The notes: a model not told the origin generated them from the letters alone. Counted from the first letter of the stretch, positions 1 to 6,814 are shown. The stretch is 10,890 bases of DNA from Alphaproteobacteria bacterium (GCA_030639165.1 DAOWDF010000127.1:1-10890); one strand, 5' to 3'. Made by a program: numbers and translations.

Positions 1-231
1 AAATGGTCGAGTGCCAGGATGTATTTCCTCGATGGATTCAGGGAAACCAATATCAGGGGAAGAAAACCAGCCCAGAGATTTAGATGCAATATGTGCGCCT
101 ACTATGATAATGACGGAGCTAATAAATGCCCAGAAAATAGACATAAATGCACTAACCGTGTACATCCAGTGGAATTGCCCGACATGGATTAGCTCTTCAT
201 TAGGGCCTAGGGATTGTTGTACGTAAAGCAT
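1..231 (-). CDS. PH-domain-like membrane protein, N-terminal part (runs off left edge)
   Basis: An open frame of 77 codons starts at an ATG on the minus strand (229-231) and continues past the left edge with no stop. The next in-frame codons upstream reach a TGA at 259-261 without another ATG, so the start is well fixed, although no clear Shine-Dalgarno sequence precedes it. The protein begins MLYVQQSLGPNEELIHVGQF, followed by HWMYT. The pattern of a conserved Leu-x-Pro-x-Glu, then a short strand, then His-Trp leading into a hydrophobic helix (about residues 24-46) matches bacterial PH-like (bPH2/DUF304) membrane proteins. A polar stretch follows. These proteins are usually small inner-membrane proteins of unknown role. 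The family call is from recalled pattern and only the N-terminal part is visible, so no function is proposed. The gene lies downstream of pfkA on the same strand, 118 bases away. Confidence 0.6.
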   Translation of the reverse strand, partial: MLYVQQSLGPNEELIHVGQFHWMYTVSAFMSIFWAFISSVIIIVGAHIASKSLGWFSSPDIGFPESIEEIHPGTRPF

Positions 232-259
232 GTGGGTTATATCACTCTTAGAAAATTGT

Positions 260-273
260 CATTGAGCTCAATG
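260..273. promoter_or_regulatory. Perfect 14-bp palindrome in the pfkA to PH-protein gap
   Basis: CATTGAGCTCAATG is a perfect two-fold palindrome with no loop, 28 bases upstream of the PH-protein start. Its form suits a dimeric DNA-binding protein better than a hairpin terminator: there is no loop and no T-run. The rest of the gap (232-349) shows only an 8-base direct repeat GCAAGTTT at 296-303 and 344-351, the second crossing the pfkA stop. The operator role is inference. Confidence 0.3.
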
Positions 274-349
274 CTATAGCGGAGATAACCACCTCGCAAG
301 TTTCAAAAAGCAATAACCGCAAATAGCTCACATATTTTATTTGGCAAGT

Positions 350-1438
350 TTAATCACCAAAAGCTATACCTAGCGCTTTGGCGGTGTGGACGCGTTTACC
401 GCTTATGTCTACGATATTACATTCCTTGATTGCATCCTCAATAGCAACGTCAACTACATCACCATTTTGCCATGCAACCATGCGTCCGCATTTTCCTTCG
501 GCCAGAAGCTCCACCGCTTTCACGCCTAATAGAGATGCCAGCAAGCGATCATTATATGTAGGACTAGCGCCGCGCTGGACGTGGCCTAGAACAGTAACCC
601 TAGTTTCAAAACCTGTGGCTTTGGCGATTTCAACGCCTAGATAATCACCTATGCCGCCATATCTGGTTTCACCGCCGTGATACACGACCTCGTGCTTTTT
701 ACCATCAGGCGTGCGCACCGCTTCTGATACAACAACTAGAGCAAAATTGCGGCCATCTTGTTTAATCTGCTTAATCTTATCTGCCAGCTTTTCTATCGTA
801 TATGGGATTTCAGGGATCAGGATAATATCTGCGCCTCCAGCTATCCCAGATGTTAGAGCAATATGCCCTGCATCGCGCCCCATAACCTCCAAGATCATAA
901 CACGATCATGGCTAGCCGCCGTTGGTTGCAAGCGATCCAGCGCCTCAGTCGCAACCGATACAGCCGTATCATAACCCACCGCAAAATCGGTCATATGAAC
1001 ATCATTATCAATCGTCTTAGGCACGCCAATGAAGTTAAGCTCACCCTTATCCACTAGCTTGCTCAAAATCTCGAAACTGCCGTCGCCGCCAATACCAATG
1101 ATTGATTCTACGCCCAGCTTTTTAAATGCCGCGATCAGCTCGTCAGAGCGATCAACTATACTGCCATCGGGCATTTCATAGGCAAATGGATTTCGGGAGT
1201 TTGTTGTCCCTAGGATAGTGCCACCCATACGCATGATAGTGCCGTTAAAATCCTCAGGTTTTAGCACCTGATATCTTGGCGGGTTTTCGAGTAGCCCTGA
1301 CGCGCCATTTTCAATCCCGATAACTTCCCAACCTAAACCATGCGCCCGCAATACCGCAGCGCGCATAACTGCATTGAGTCCTGCGCAGTCACCGCCACTT
1401 GTGAAGATTGCTATTCGCTTTTGTGTATTTTGGGACAT
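350..1438 (-). CDS. pfkA: 6-phosphofructokinase (group III-type, phosphoryl donor uncertain)
   Basis: Phosphorylates fructose 6-phosphate to fructose 1,6-bisphosphate in cytosolic glycolysis. The frame opens at a TTG (1474), but I chose the ATG at 1438 (362 residues), which starts MSQNTQKRIAIFTSGGDCAG and leaves the usual short lead before the nucleotide-binding loop. The ribosome site is weak for either start. Visible motifs are GGDCAGLNA (15-23), GTTNSRNPF (77-85, typical of group III/PPi-related PFKs), GIGGDGS (115-121), PKTIDND (140-146) with the likely catalytic base Asp144, MGR (186-188) and HVQRG (286-290). The position equivalent to E. coli Gly104 is Gly120, as in ATP enzymes, while that equivalent to Gly124 is Lys141, as in PPi-dependent enzymes, so the donor cannot be read from sequence. 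The family is certain; the donor is not. It is transcribed divergently from the DUF465 gene. Confidence 0.95.
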   Translation of the reverse strand: MSQNTQKRIAIFTSGGDCAGLNAVMRAAVLRAHGLGWEVIGIENGASGLLENPPRYQVLKPEDFNGTIMRMGGTILGTTNSRNPFAYEMPDGSIVDRSDELIAAFKKLGVESIIGIGGDGSFEILSKLVDKGELNFIGVPKTIDNDVHMTDFAVGYDTAVSVATEALDRLQPTAASHDRVMILEVMGRDAGHIALTSGIAGGADIILIPEIPYTIEKLADKIKQIKQDGRNFALVVVSEAVRTPDGKKHEVVYHGGETRYGGIGDYLGVEIAKATGFETRVTVLGHVQRGASPTYNDRLLASLLGVKAVELLAEGKCGRMVAWQNGDVVDVAIEDAIKECNIVDISGKRVHTAKALGIAFGD

Positions 1439-1571
1439 GTTTCTTACCGCTTCTATATTCAGATTACTTAACAAAAATATTTAGCATATAATTATGTTAT
1501 CAAACAAAGAATTATGTGCTATTATTAATCTTTATTCACAACCAATTACCTAAAAGTAAAGTTTTATCTAC
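1439..1571. promoter_or_regulatory. Divergent AT-rich promoter region, pfkA / DUF465
   Basis: This 133-base gap separates two divergent genes and must hold promoters for both. On the plus strand a perfect TATAAT stands at 1487-1492, with TTACTT 17 bases upstream (1464-1469), a poor -35. On the minus strand the same tract reads TATGCT at 1488-1483, also without a good -35. The sequence is so AT-rich that chance -10 matches are expected, so the exact sites are only suggestions. Confidence 0.3.
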
Positions 1572-1778
1572 ATGCAAGAAGATCAGGAAGAACTACAGTT
1601 AAAACTTAGCGAATATAGAAACGAGCATCAGGCACTTGATGATCTCATACACAAATCATTAAAAAGTGACGTACCAGTTAACCTGCTTAGCATGCAGCAG
1701 TTAAAGAAGAAAAAACTATGGCTTAAAGATGTGATCCGCAAAATCGAAAGCGACCTTATCGACGATATCATCGCTTGA
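1572..1778 (+). CDS. DUF465 (YdcH-type) small coiled-coil protein
   Basis: A 68-residue, charged, almost wholly helical protein. It shows the DUF465 layout: a first helix containing an E-x-R-N-E-H-Q-A-L-D-D-L-I core (about residues 13-28), a short linker (SDVPVNLLSM), then a second helix with the characteristic LKKKKLWLKDVI (44-55) and IESDL near the end. The family usually forms a two-helix hairpin of unknown function. A DUF465 gene ahead of purE is, from memory, common in Alphaproteobacteria, and that order is seen here, with 152 bases between this stop and the purE start. The ATG at 1572 has only a weak purine-rich tract (AAAGTAAAG) upstream. No signal peptide or membrane segment is seen. 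The family call is firm; the role is unknown. Confidence 0.82.
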   Translation: MQEDQEELQLKLSEYRNEHQALDDLIHKSLKSDVPVNLLSMQQLKKKKLWLKDVIRKIESDLIDDIIA

Positions 1779-1831
1779 TTCCCCCTTGTTTTACATCAAA
1801 ACTTTCATTATAACCATGATACTCATAATTG

Positions 1832-1894
1832 TTCATATCTTTAGCTGGGCAAAGCATGAGTGACGACACGTATTTTTATACGTTAGGATATGAA
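1832..1894 (+). promoter_or_regulatory. Nested inverted repeats in the purE leader
   Basis: A perfect hairpin ACGTAT-TTTT-ATACGT (1868-1883) sits 47 bases before the purE ATG. An outer 8-base pair, TTCATATC (1832-1839) and GATATGAA (1887-1894), encloses it, with unequal spacers of 28 and 3 bases. The inner core CGTATTTTTATACGT (1869-1883) matches 14 of 15 bases of the hairpin in the purE-purK repeat (2502-2516). No T-run follows, so it does not look like an intrinsic terminator. The function is unknown; a leader RNA or operator is possible. Confidence 0.4.
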
Positions 1895-1930
1895 TGAAGA
1901 TGTTCCAAGTAAATAGATGGGCAATTAAAT

Positions 1931-2428
1931 ATGACACATACAGATAAAAACCCTTTAGTTGGAATAATCATGGGATCGCAATCAGATTGGGATACTATGA
2001 GATGCGCACATGATATTTTACATGATCTAGGCATTACGCATGAATGTAAAATTGTTTCTGCACACCGCACGCCAGAGCGCATGTTCGAATATGCCAAAGA
2101 TGCGGAAGAGCGCGGCATTAAAGTAATCATTGCTGGTGCAGGTGGAGCGGCGCACTTACCCGGAATGGTGGCAAGTTTAACCGCACTGCCCGTTCTTGGC
2201 GTGCCTGTTGAAAGTAAAGCTTTGAGCGGTATGGATAGCTTGCTGTCTATTGCGCAAATGCCGGGTGGCGTTCCTGTTGGGACATTAGCTATCGGCAAGG
2301 CGGGAGCGAAAAACGCGGCGTTATTGGCTGCGTCTATATTGGGTATATCTGATGCGGAGATAATGGATAAGCTTAAATCATACAAAGCAAAACAAACAGC
2401 TAGCGTTGCTGATACGCCAAAAGATTAA
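1931..2428 (+). CDS. purE: N5-carboxyaminoimidazole ribonucleotide mutase, class I PurE
   Basis: Converts N5-CAIR to 4-carboxy-AIR in de novo purine synthesis, acting on the product of PurK in the cytosol as an octamer. At 165 residues it has normal class I length. Visible motifs are GSQSDW (15-20, phosphate and ribose binding), SAHRTP (43-48, with the conserved His45), GAGGAAHLPGM (69-79, with His75), LGVPVES (89-95) and SLLSIAQMPGGVPVGTLAIG (103-122). The last 20 or so residues are a polar tail. The ATG at 1931 precedes the conserved first strand by a normal distance; the ribosome site is weak (GATGGGC about 9 bases upstream). purK follows, but the 128-base gap is almost entirely filled by a 112-bp repeat, unusual for a pair often tightly spaced or overlapping. 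Confidence 0.96.
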   Translation: MTHTDKNPLVGIIMGSQSDWDTMRCAHDILHDLGITHECKIVSAHRTPERMFEYAKDAEERGIKVIIAGAGGAAHLPGMVASLTALPVLGVPVESKALSGMDSLLSIAQMPGGVPVGTLAIGKAGAKNAALLAASILGISDAEIMDKLKSYKAKQTASVADTPKD

Positions 2429-2446
2429 TAATGAATTACGGACAGC

Positions 2447-2558
2447 TATAGTGTTTTTAATTTTTAATTACACGAGGCAGCCGAGGCGAATAAAATTTTA
2501 GCGTATTCTTATACGTGAATTTTGTAAGACCGACGGATAACAAAGTGTAAGTGAAAAT
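2447..2558 (+). repeat. 112-bp dispersed repeat, copy A, between purE and purK
   Basis: This segment aligns without gaps to 10779-10890 with 99 of 112 bases identical. Within it are TTACAC (2468-2473) and its inverted partner GTGTAA (2545-2550), and a GC-richer stretch with CGAGGC twice (2473-2488). A two-part hairpin follows: AAAATT (2492-2497) pairs with AATTTT (2518-2523), and CGTAT (2502-2506) with ATACG (2511-2515) around a TCTT loop. The loop differs in copy B (ATTA) while both stems are unchanged. The segment starts 18 bases after the purE stop and ends on the first two bases of the purK ATG. It could be a conserved RNA leader or a MITE-like insertion; the window does not decide between them. 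Confidence 0.85.
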
Positions 2559-3654
2559 GAAAGATACTATAACATTAGGTATATTAGGCGGAGGGCAGCT
2601 AGGGCGTATGAGCGCAATGGCGGCGGCGCGCCTTGGTATTGCGACTGTTATATTTTGCCCTGAGGAAGACTCTCCTGCATCACATGTCGCCATAGGAACT
2701 ATGGTGGCAGCTTATAATGATGAGGAAGCACTGAAAGCTTTTGCGGATAAATGTAATTTTATCACTTATGAATTTGAGAATATTCCAGTAGAAACGATTG
2801 AATATCTCGAGAGCTTAAAAGCCGCCCCTATATATCCAGAAAAGGCACTTCTGCTGGTTTCGCAAGATCGTATAAAGGAAAAGTCTTTTATAAATGATCT
2901 GGCAATCAAAACTACACGCTGGAAAGAAATTTCGAATATTGATGATATAAAGGCTGCTGTAAATGACTGGAATGCTAGCTCGTTTATATTGAAAACGACG
3001 CGCTTTGGTTATGATGGTAAGGGGCAAATTAAGTGTAATGCTTTGGATTTAGATAGTAACTCTGAGCTAAGCGCCTTCCTTGAAAAAGTAAACGGGCAAG
3101 GCCTGATAATGGAAGAGCCTGTAGATTTCACTTGTGAAGTCTCCGTGATTATAGCTCGCGATGTGCATGGTAATAGCCAGACTTACGGCCCTATGCTCAA
3201 TGAGCATAAAAACCATATATTGCACAAGACTACTGTGCCGTGTGGCATCGATCAGGGGCTAAACGATAGAGCGATAGAGATCGCAAAAACCATTGCAGAT
3301 GAAGTTAATCTTATTGGTGTTTTGACTGTTGAGTTTTTTGTTTGCAAAGACGGCAGCGTCCTAGTTAATGAGATTGCTCCGCGCACGCATAATTCTGGCC
3401 ATTGGAGCATTGATGCTTGCGCTGTATCACAGTTCGAAAATCATGTACGCACAGTTTGCGGGCTTCCTGTTGGCTCATCCACCCGCCATAGTGATGCGGT
3501 GATGCTTAATTTAATAGGCGATGATATCAATAATATTGACCAATACTTAACCGACCCATATACATGCGTGCATCTCTACGGCAAGAAAGAAGCACGTAAT
3601 GCACGTAAAATGGGACATATTACATTTCTTGAAACAAAAGGAACTTCAAAATGA
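2557..3654 (+). CDS. purK: 5-(carboxyamino)imidazole ribonucleotide synthase (ATP-grasp)
   Basis: Uses ATP and bicarbonate to carboxylate AIR to N5-CAIR, which PurE then rearranges. I chose the ATG at 2557 (365 residues); a GTG at 2551 in frame would add two residues. Neither has a good Shine-Dalgarno sequence, because the upstream bases belong to the 112-bp repeat. Motifs run in the expected PurK order: GILGGGQLGRM near the N terminus, TYEFENIP about residue 71, YPEKALL...SQDRIKEKSF in the central region, LKTTRFGYDGKGQ for the ATP-grasp loop, E-E-x-V-D-F...E-V-S-V-I, YGPMLNEHKNHIL, and NEIAPRTHNSGHWSIDAC for metal and ATP binding. Length is normal. Its stop overlaps the fumC start (ATGA, 3651-3654), implying translational coupling of a purine gene with a TCA-cycle gene. 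Confidence 0.95.
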   Translation: MKDTITLGILGGGQLGRMSAMAAARLGIATVIFCPEEDSPASHVAIGTMVAAYNDEEALKAFADKCNFITYEFENIPVETIEYLESLKAAPIYPEKALLLVSQDRIKEKSFINDLAIKTTRWKEISNIDDIKAAVNDWNASSFILKTTRFGYDGKGQIKCNALDLDSNSELSAFLEKVNGQGLIMEEPVDFTCEVSVIIARDVHGNSQTYGPMLNEHKNHILHKTTVPCGIDQGLNDRAIEIAKTIADEVNLIGVLTVEFFVCKDGSVLVNEIAPRTHNSGHWSIDACAVSQFENHVRTVCGLPVGSSTRHSDAVMLNLIGDDINNIDQYLTDPYTCVHLYGKKEARNARKMGHITFLETKGTSK

Positions 3655-5066
3655 GTGACGCAGCACAAAAGATTTTACAAACCCGCACCGAAAGTGATTC
3701 ACTGGGCGAGGTTGATGTACCTGCAGATCGCTATTGGGGAGCGCAAACACAGCGCTCATTGCATAACTTTAAAATTGGTGGCGAGCTTATGCCTGCTCCA
3801 CTTATCCGCGCGCTTGGAATTCAAAAGAAAGCTGCGGCTCTGTCTAATATTGACCTTGGGGTGCTTGATAAGAAAATCGGTGATGCGATAGTAAAAGCCG
3901 CTGACGAAGTTATTGATGCGACATTACTTGAGGAATTTCCGCTAGTTGTGTGGCAAACTGGCTCTGGTACGCAGAGCAATATGAACGCCAATGAGGTTAT
4001 ATCTAATCGCGCAATTGAAATGCTTGGCGGAGAGCGTGGCAGCAAGTCTCCCGTTCACCCGAATGATCATGTTAATATGGGGCAATCATCTAATGATACA
4101 TTCCCAAGCGCGATGTATATCGCCGCAGGTGAGCAAGTACATGGGGCGCTTATCCCTGCGCTGGAGCATTTACAAAAGGCACTAGAAGCGAAGGCAAATG
4201 AATATGCAAGCATAGTAAAAATCGGGCGTACACATTTACAGGATGCGACGCCTTTGACTTTGGGCAACGAGTTTTCTGGTTATGCCAAGCAAATTGAATA
4301 TGGCATCGATCGTGTTAAAGCATGCTTGCCACGCCTGATGCAATTGGCACAAGGTGGAACTGCCGTTGGTACGGGCATTATCTCTAAAGTTGGTTTTGCA
4401 GAGAAGTTTGCTGATCATGTTACTGAGATTACTGGCCTTTCATTTGTTACTGCCGAAAATAAATTTGAAGCTTTGGCTGCTCATGATGCGCTGGTGGAAA
4501 TTTCTGGCGCGCTTAATGTGCTGGCGGTTAGTTTAATGAAGATTGCTAATGACCTGAGGCTTCTTGGTTCTGGCCCTCGTTGCGGCATTGGTGAGATCAG
4601 CTTGCCAGCTAATGAGCCAGGCTCATCGATCATGCCAGGTAAGGTTAACCCAACCCAGTGTGAGGCGCTTACTATGCTATGCGCGCAAGTTATGGGTAAT
4701 CATGTTGCTGTGACGGTTGCTGGTTCTAACGGTCATTTTGAACTGAATGTATTTAAGCCTGTCATGATTTACAATGTACTTCAATCCATGCGGCTGATCG
4801 CAGATGGCTGTAATAGCTTCACTGATAATTGCGTGACTGGCATAACCGCGAATGAAGATCGCATCGAGAAGTTACTTAACGAGAGTCTAATGCTAGTAAC
4901 CGCTCTCAATCCGCATATTGGATATGATAATGCGGCAAAAATTGCGAAGAAAGCCCATGCTGATGGCAGTACATTGAAAGAAGCTGGTGAAGAGCTTGGC
5001 CTGTTAACCAGTGAACAATTCAATGAATGGATAAACCCTCTGGATATGATTAAACCTCGTGACTAA
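3651..5066 (+). CDS. fumC: Fumarate hydratase, class II (FumC)
   Basis: Catalyses reversible hydration of fumarate to L-malate in the TCA cycle as an iron-free homotetramer. The 471-residue length is typical. Visible are the N-terminal E-x-D-x-L-G...YWGAQTQRS, WQTGSGTQSNMN, HPNDHVNMGQSSNDTFPSAM, GRTHLQDATPLT and the fumarase/aspartase signature GSSIMPGKVNP. His195 and Ser325 correspond to E. coli FumC His188 and Ser318 by motif alignment. This motif set separates it from argininosuccinate lyase and adenylosuccinate lyase; aspartase is a more distant alternative. The start is fixed by AAAAGGAA eight bases upstream and by the ATGA overlap with purK. The stop codon lies in the loop of a perfect 8-bp inverted repeat. 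Confidence 0.96.
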   Translation: MSDAAQKILQTRTESDSLGEVDVPADRYWGAQTQRSLHNFKIGGELMPAPLIRALGIQKKAAALSNIDLGVLDKKIGDAIVKAADEVIDATLLEEFPLVVWQTGSGTQSNMNANEVISNRAIEMLGGERGSKSPVHPNDHVNMGQSSNDTFPSAMYIAAGEQVHGALIPALEHLQKALEAKANEYASIVKIGRTHLQDATPLTLGNEFSGYAKQIEYGIDRVKACLPRLMQLAQGGTAVGTGIISKVGFAEKFADHVTEITGLSFVTAENKFEALAAHDALVEISGALNVLAVSLMKIANDLRLLGSGPRCGIGEISLPANEPGSSIMPGKVNPTQCEALTMLCAQVMGNHVAVTVAGSNGHFELNVFKPVMIYNVLQSMRLIADGCNSFTDNCVTGITANEDRIEKLLNESLMLVTALNPHIGYDNAAKIAKKAHADGSTLKEAGEELGLLTSEQFNEWINPLDMIKPRD

Positions 5067-5076
5067 AATCACGAGG
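5055..5076. terminator. Stem-loop spanning the fumC stop codon, possible bidirectional terminator
   Basis: CCTCGTGA (5055-5062) and TCACGAGG (5069-5076) form a perfect 8-bp stem with a 6-base loop that contains the fumC TAA (5064-5066). On the plus strand no T-run follows, so it may protect the fumC 3' end rather than terminate. Read on the minus strand, the stem is followed by TTTAAT, making it a weak intrinsic terminator candidate for the receiver operon, which ends at 5117. The convergent gap (5067-5116) holds no better candidate. Confidence 0.5.
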
Positions 5077-5116
5077 CCAGCATTATCTATTTAAATTCAA
5101 GCCAAACTTAAAGGCC

Positions 5117-5479
5117 TTATATAACAGATAGCCGTTTAAATTCTGCTTCTATTTTTTCTTTAGTTGTAGGTTTTGCAATATAGCCATTAGCACCCGCAGC
5201 GATAGCTTCCTTGGTTTTATCTTCACGCTCAACACCACTAAACATAACAATCTTCATTGAGTTTCCATATTCTGATCGGATAACCTTTAATAAATCAAGG
5301 CCGCTTTTTTTCTTTAAATGCCAATCCAGTAATATTACATTTACATTACCTTTACTTAACACATTAATCGCCTTCTCTCCATCTTCAGCATCCAGAACAT
5401 CAACGCCCAAATCTTCCAAAAAGACTCTTGCGGAGTAACGAGTGACGGTAACATCGTCTACAATTAAACAGGTAGTCAT
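5117..5479 (-). CDS. CheY-like single-domain response regulator
   Basis: A 120-residue stand-alone receiver domain with no output domain. The acidic pair is Asp8-Asp9, the phospho-acceptor is Asp52 (in LLDWH), the switch Ser is Ser81 (MFSG), the aromatic switch position is Tyr100 and the conserved Lys-Pro is 103-104 (IAKPTT). This is the full phosphorylation set, with Tyr100 at the place of CheY Tyr106. The loop after Asp52 is odd: where most receivers have Met-Pro, this reads Leu-Lys-Lys-Lys-Ser-Gly. A strong ribosome site (AAGAGGA, 8 bases upstream) fixes the ATG at 5479. It lies 39 bases after the transducer gene on the same strand, so it is probably the last gene of the taxis operon. It might signal to the flagellar motor, act as a phosphate sink, or serve another partner. 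The family is certain; the target is unknown. Confidence 0.9.
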   Translation of the reverse strand: MTTCLIVDDVTVTRYSARVFLEDLGVDVLDAEDGEKAINVLSKGNVNVILLDWHLKKKSGLDLLKVIRSEYGNSMKIVMFSGVEREDKTKEAIAAGANGYIAKPTTKEKIEAEFKRLSVI

Positions 5480-5518
5480 TTTTTAAATCCTCTTAATATA
5501 ATATATATAGTAAATAAT

Positions 5519-6814
5519 TTAGGCTGTCTTGATATTAGACAAGAATACCTCGACTTCTCCGTTTAGAATTACTGACTTGGCACTGATATCATTGGACGCA
5601 ACCTTCAATTCCTCAGATGAAGTTTTTACTTTACCTGATGCCTCTATAACACCACCAGCCACACCTGAAACCTCATTGACATTGTCTGCAGCGCCCTGAG
5701 TGTTACGGACAATTTCTTCCATAGCCGATGAATATTCACCCATAGAATCCAATATATTTTGTGAGATATCGCTCATACTCTTTATAGTATCCGACACATC
5801 TGAAATAATATGCATAGTCTTTTCTGATGCATCTTGTGTTACAGCAACTTGCCCCTCAATTTCCTCTGTAGCTTTAGCTGTCTGAGCAGCAAGCTCCTTT
5901 ACTTCTGATGCCACAACGGCAAAACCTTTACCTGCATCACCTGCACGTGCAGCCTCAATAGTCGCATTCAAAGCCAATAGGTTTGTTTGCTCTGCAATAT
6001 CCCTAATAAGACCTACAACTTTTTCTATTTCATCAGAATTACCCTTTACACCAAGCATTGCTTCATTTGCCTCAGCAACCTTAGATACAGCCCTATTTGC
6101 AATATCACTTGATGTTGTTATTTGAGTTAATATGCCCTGCACAGATGAAGAAAGCTCCTCAGACGCAGCAGCTACAGTATTAACACTTTCAGACGCAGCG
6201 CCTGATGTCCGAAGTAGCACCTGAGCCTGCCCGGCTCCCTCATCCGCTACATCACCCAGACTTACCGCGGTACCAGAAAGACCATCCATTGATACTGCAA
6301 TCTCCCTTAAAAATGCAGCAATATTACTGTCAAACTCATCTGTTATAGACATAAGCCTATCAGCAAAAGCATTTTGGGCTGCCTCAAAAGAACTTGCTGC
6401 AGAATTAATAGATTTCGACCCCTGAAGTAAGCTACCATGCATACCTTCCTCAAGAATGCGGCGGAAAAAGTTACCTTTATCAATAGAATCTGTAACAGCA
6501 GTAGCTTCACGAACAAATGCATCAATATAATCTATCATATTATTCACAGATTTTTGTATACGTCCAATATTTCCACATTCACTGATATTCATTACCCGTG
6601 CTTCAAAATCACCATTTTTAAGGCGCTCAACAATATCAGCTGTACGGCTAATCTCACGAGTAGATTTATAAATAAATAGTAAGGATATAACCAGCAATAT
6701 TGCAGTCATTGAAAATGCCCAATCACCAGCAACATCCAAAAGGCCAATTATACAAATAATAGTTGCAGCACATAAAATAACTAGCGCTTTAGAGAGAGAA
6801 GATAAGTTCATCAT
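5519..6814 (-). CDS. Methyl-accepting chemotaxis protein without periplasmic sensor (CetA-like)
   Basis: A membrane-anchored chemoreceptor that would control CheA through CheW. From the ATG at 6814 it has 431 residues. Two hydrophobic helices (about 10-26 and 33-49) are joined by only about six residues, so there is no external ligand domain. A HAMP-like region follows (about 51-105, with VERLKNGDFEARV and ECGNIGRIQKSVNNM), then a second HAMP-like segment (about 106-140, DSIDKGNFFRRILEEGMHG). The signalling hairpin tip EQTNLLALNATIEAARAG lies around residues 275-292, followed by GKGFAVVASEVKELA. No C-terminal CheR-docking pentapeptide is seen. The frame extends to a TTG at 6835, but AAGGA seven bases before the 6814 ATG supports the shorter form. 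The gene overlaps the PAS gene by 26 bases, so the two are probably translationally coupled and the PAS protein is the likely sensor. Confidence 0.92.
   Translation of the reverse strand: MMNLSSLSKALVILCAATIICIIGLLDVAGDWAFSMTAILLVISLLFIYKSTREISRTADIVERLKNGDFEARVMNISECGNIGRIQKSVNNMIDYIDAFVREATAVTDSIDKGNFFRRILEEGMHGSLLQGSKSINSAASSFEAAQNAFADRLMSITDEFDSNIAAFLREIAVSMDGLSGTAVSLGDVADEGAGQAQVLLRTSGAASESVNTVAAASEELSSSVQGILTQITTSSDIANRAVSKVAEANEAMLGVKGNSDEIEKVVGLIRDIAEQTNLLALNATIEAARAGDAGKGFAVVASEVKELAAQTAKATEEIEGQVAVTQDASEKTMHIISDVSDTIKSMSDISQNILDSMGEYSSAMEEIVRNTQGAADNVNEVSGVAGGVIEASGKVKTSSEELKVASNDISAKSVILNGEVEVFLSNIKTA

Noticed and set aside
11..226. Plus-strand open frame of 71 codons at the left edge
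   Set aside because: It lies opposite the PH-like membrane protein frame, which has a recognisable family pattern; the plus-strand translation resembles nothing and has no ribosome site.
300..349. Intrinsic terminator for pfkA on the minus strand
   Set aside because: A T-run (GCTTTTTG on the minus strand) exists, but no stem longer than three pairs precedes it.
1439..1474. Longer pfkA form starting at TTG 1474
   Set aside because: The 12 extra residues precede the conserved N terminus and need a rare TTG start with no ribosome site; ATG 1438 gives the normal N terminus.
1788..1802. GTTTT-ACATC-AAAAC after the DUF465 stop as a terminator
   Set aside because: The stem is only five mostly A-T pairs with no T-run, so it would not be stable.
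1876..2385. Minus-strand open frame of 169 codons over purE
   Set aside because: It is a shadow of purE, which has full class I motifs; the antisense translation is a low-complexity mix of Ala, Pro and Ser.
2447..2558. Integron attC site or known riboswitch as the identity of the repeat
   Set aside because: The attC core sites are absent, and no conserved core of a riboswitch class I know, including the purine riboswitch, could be matched.
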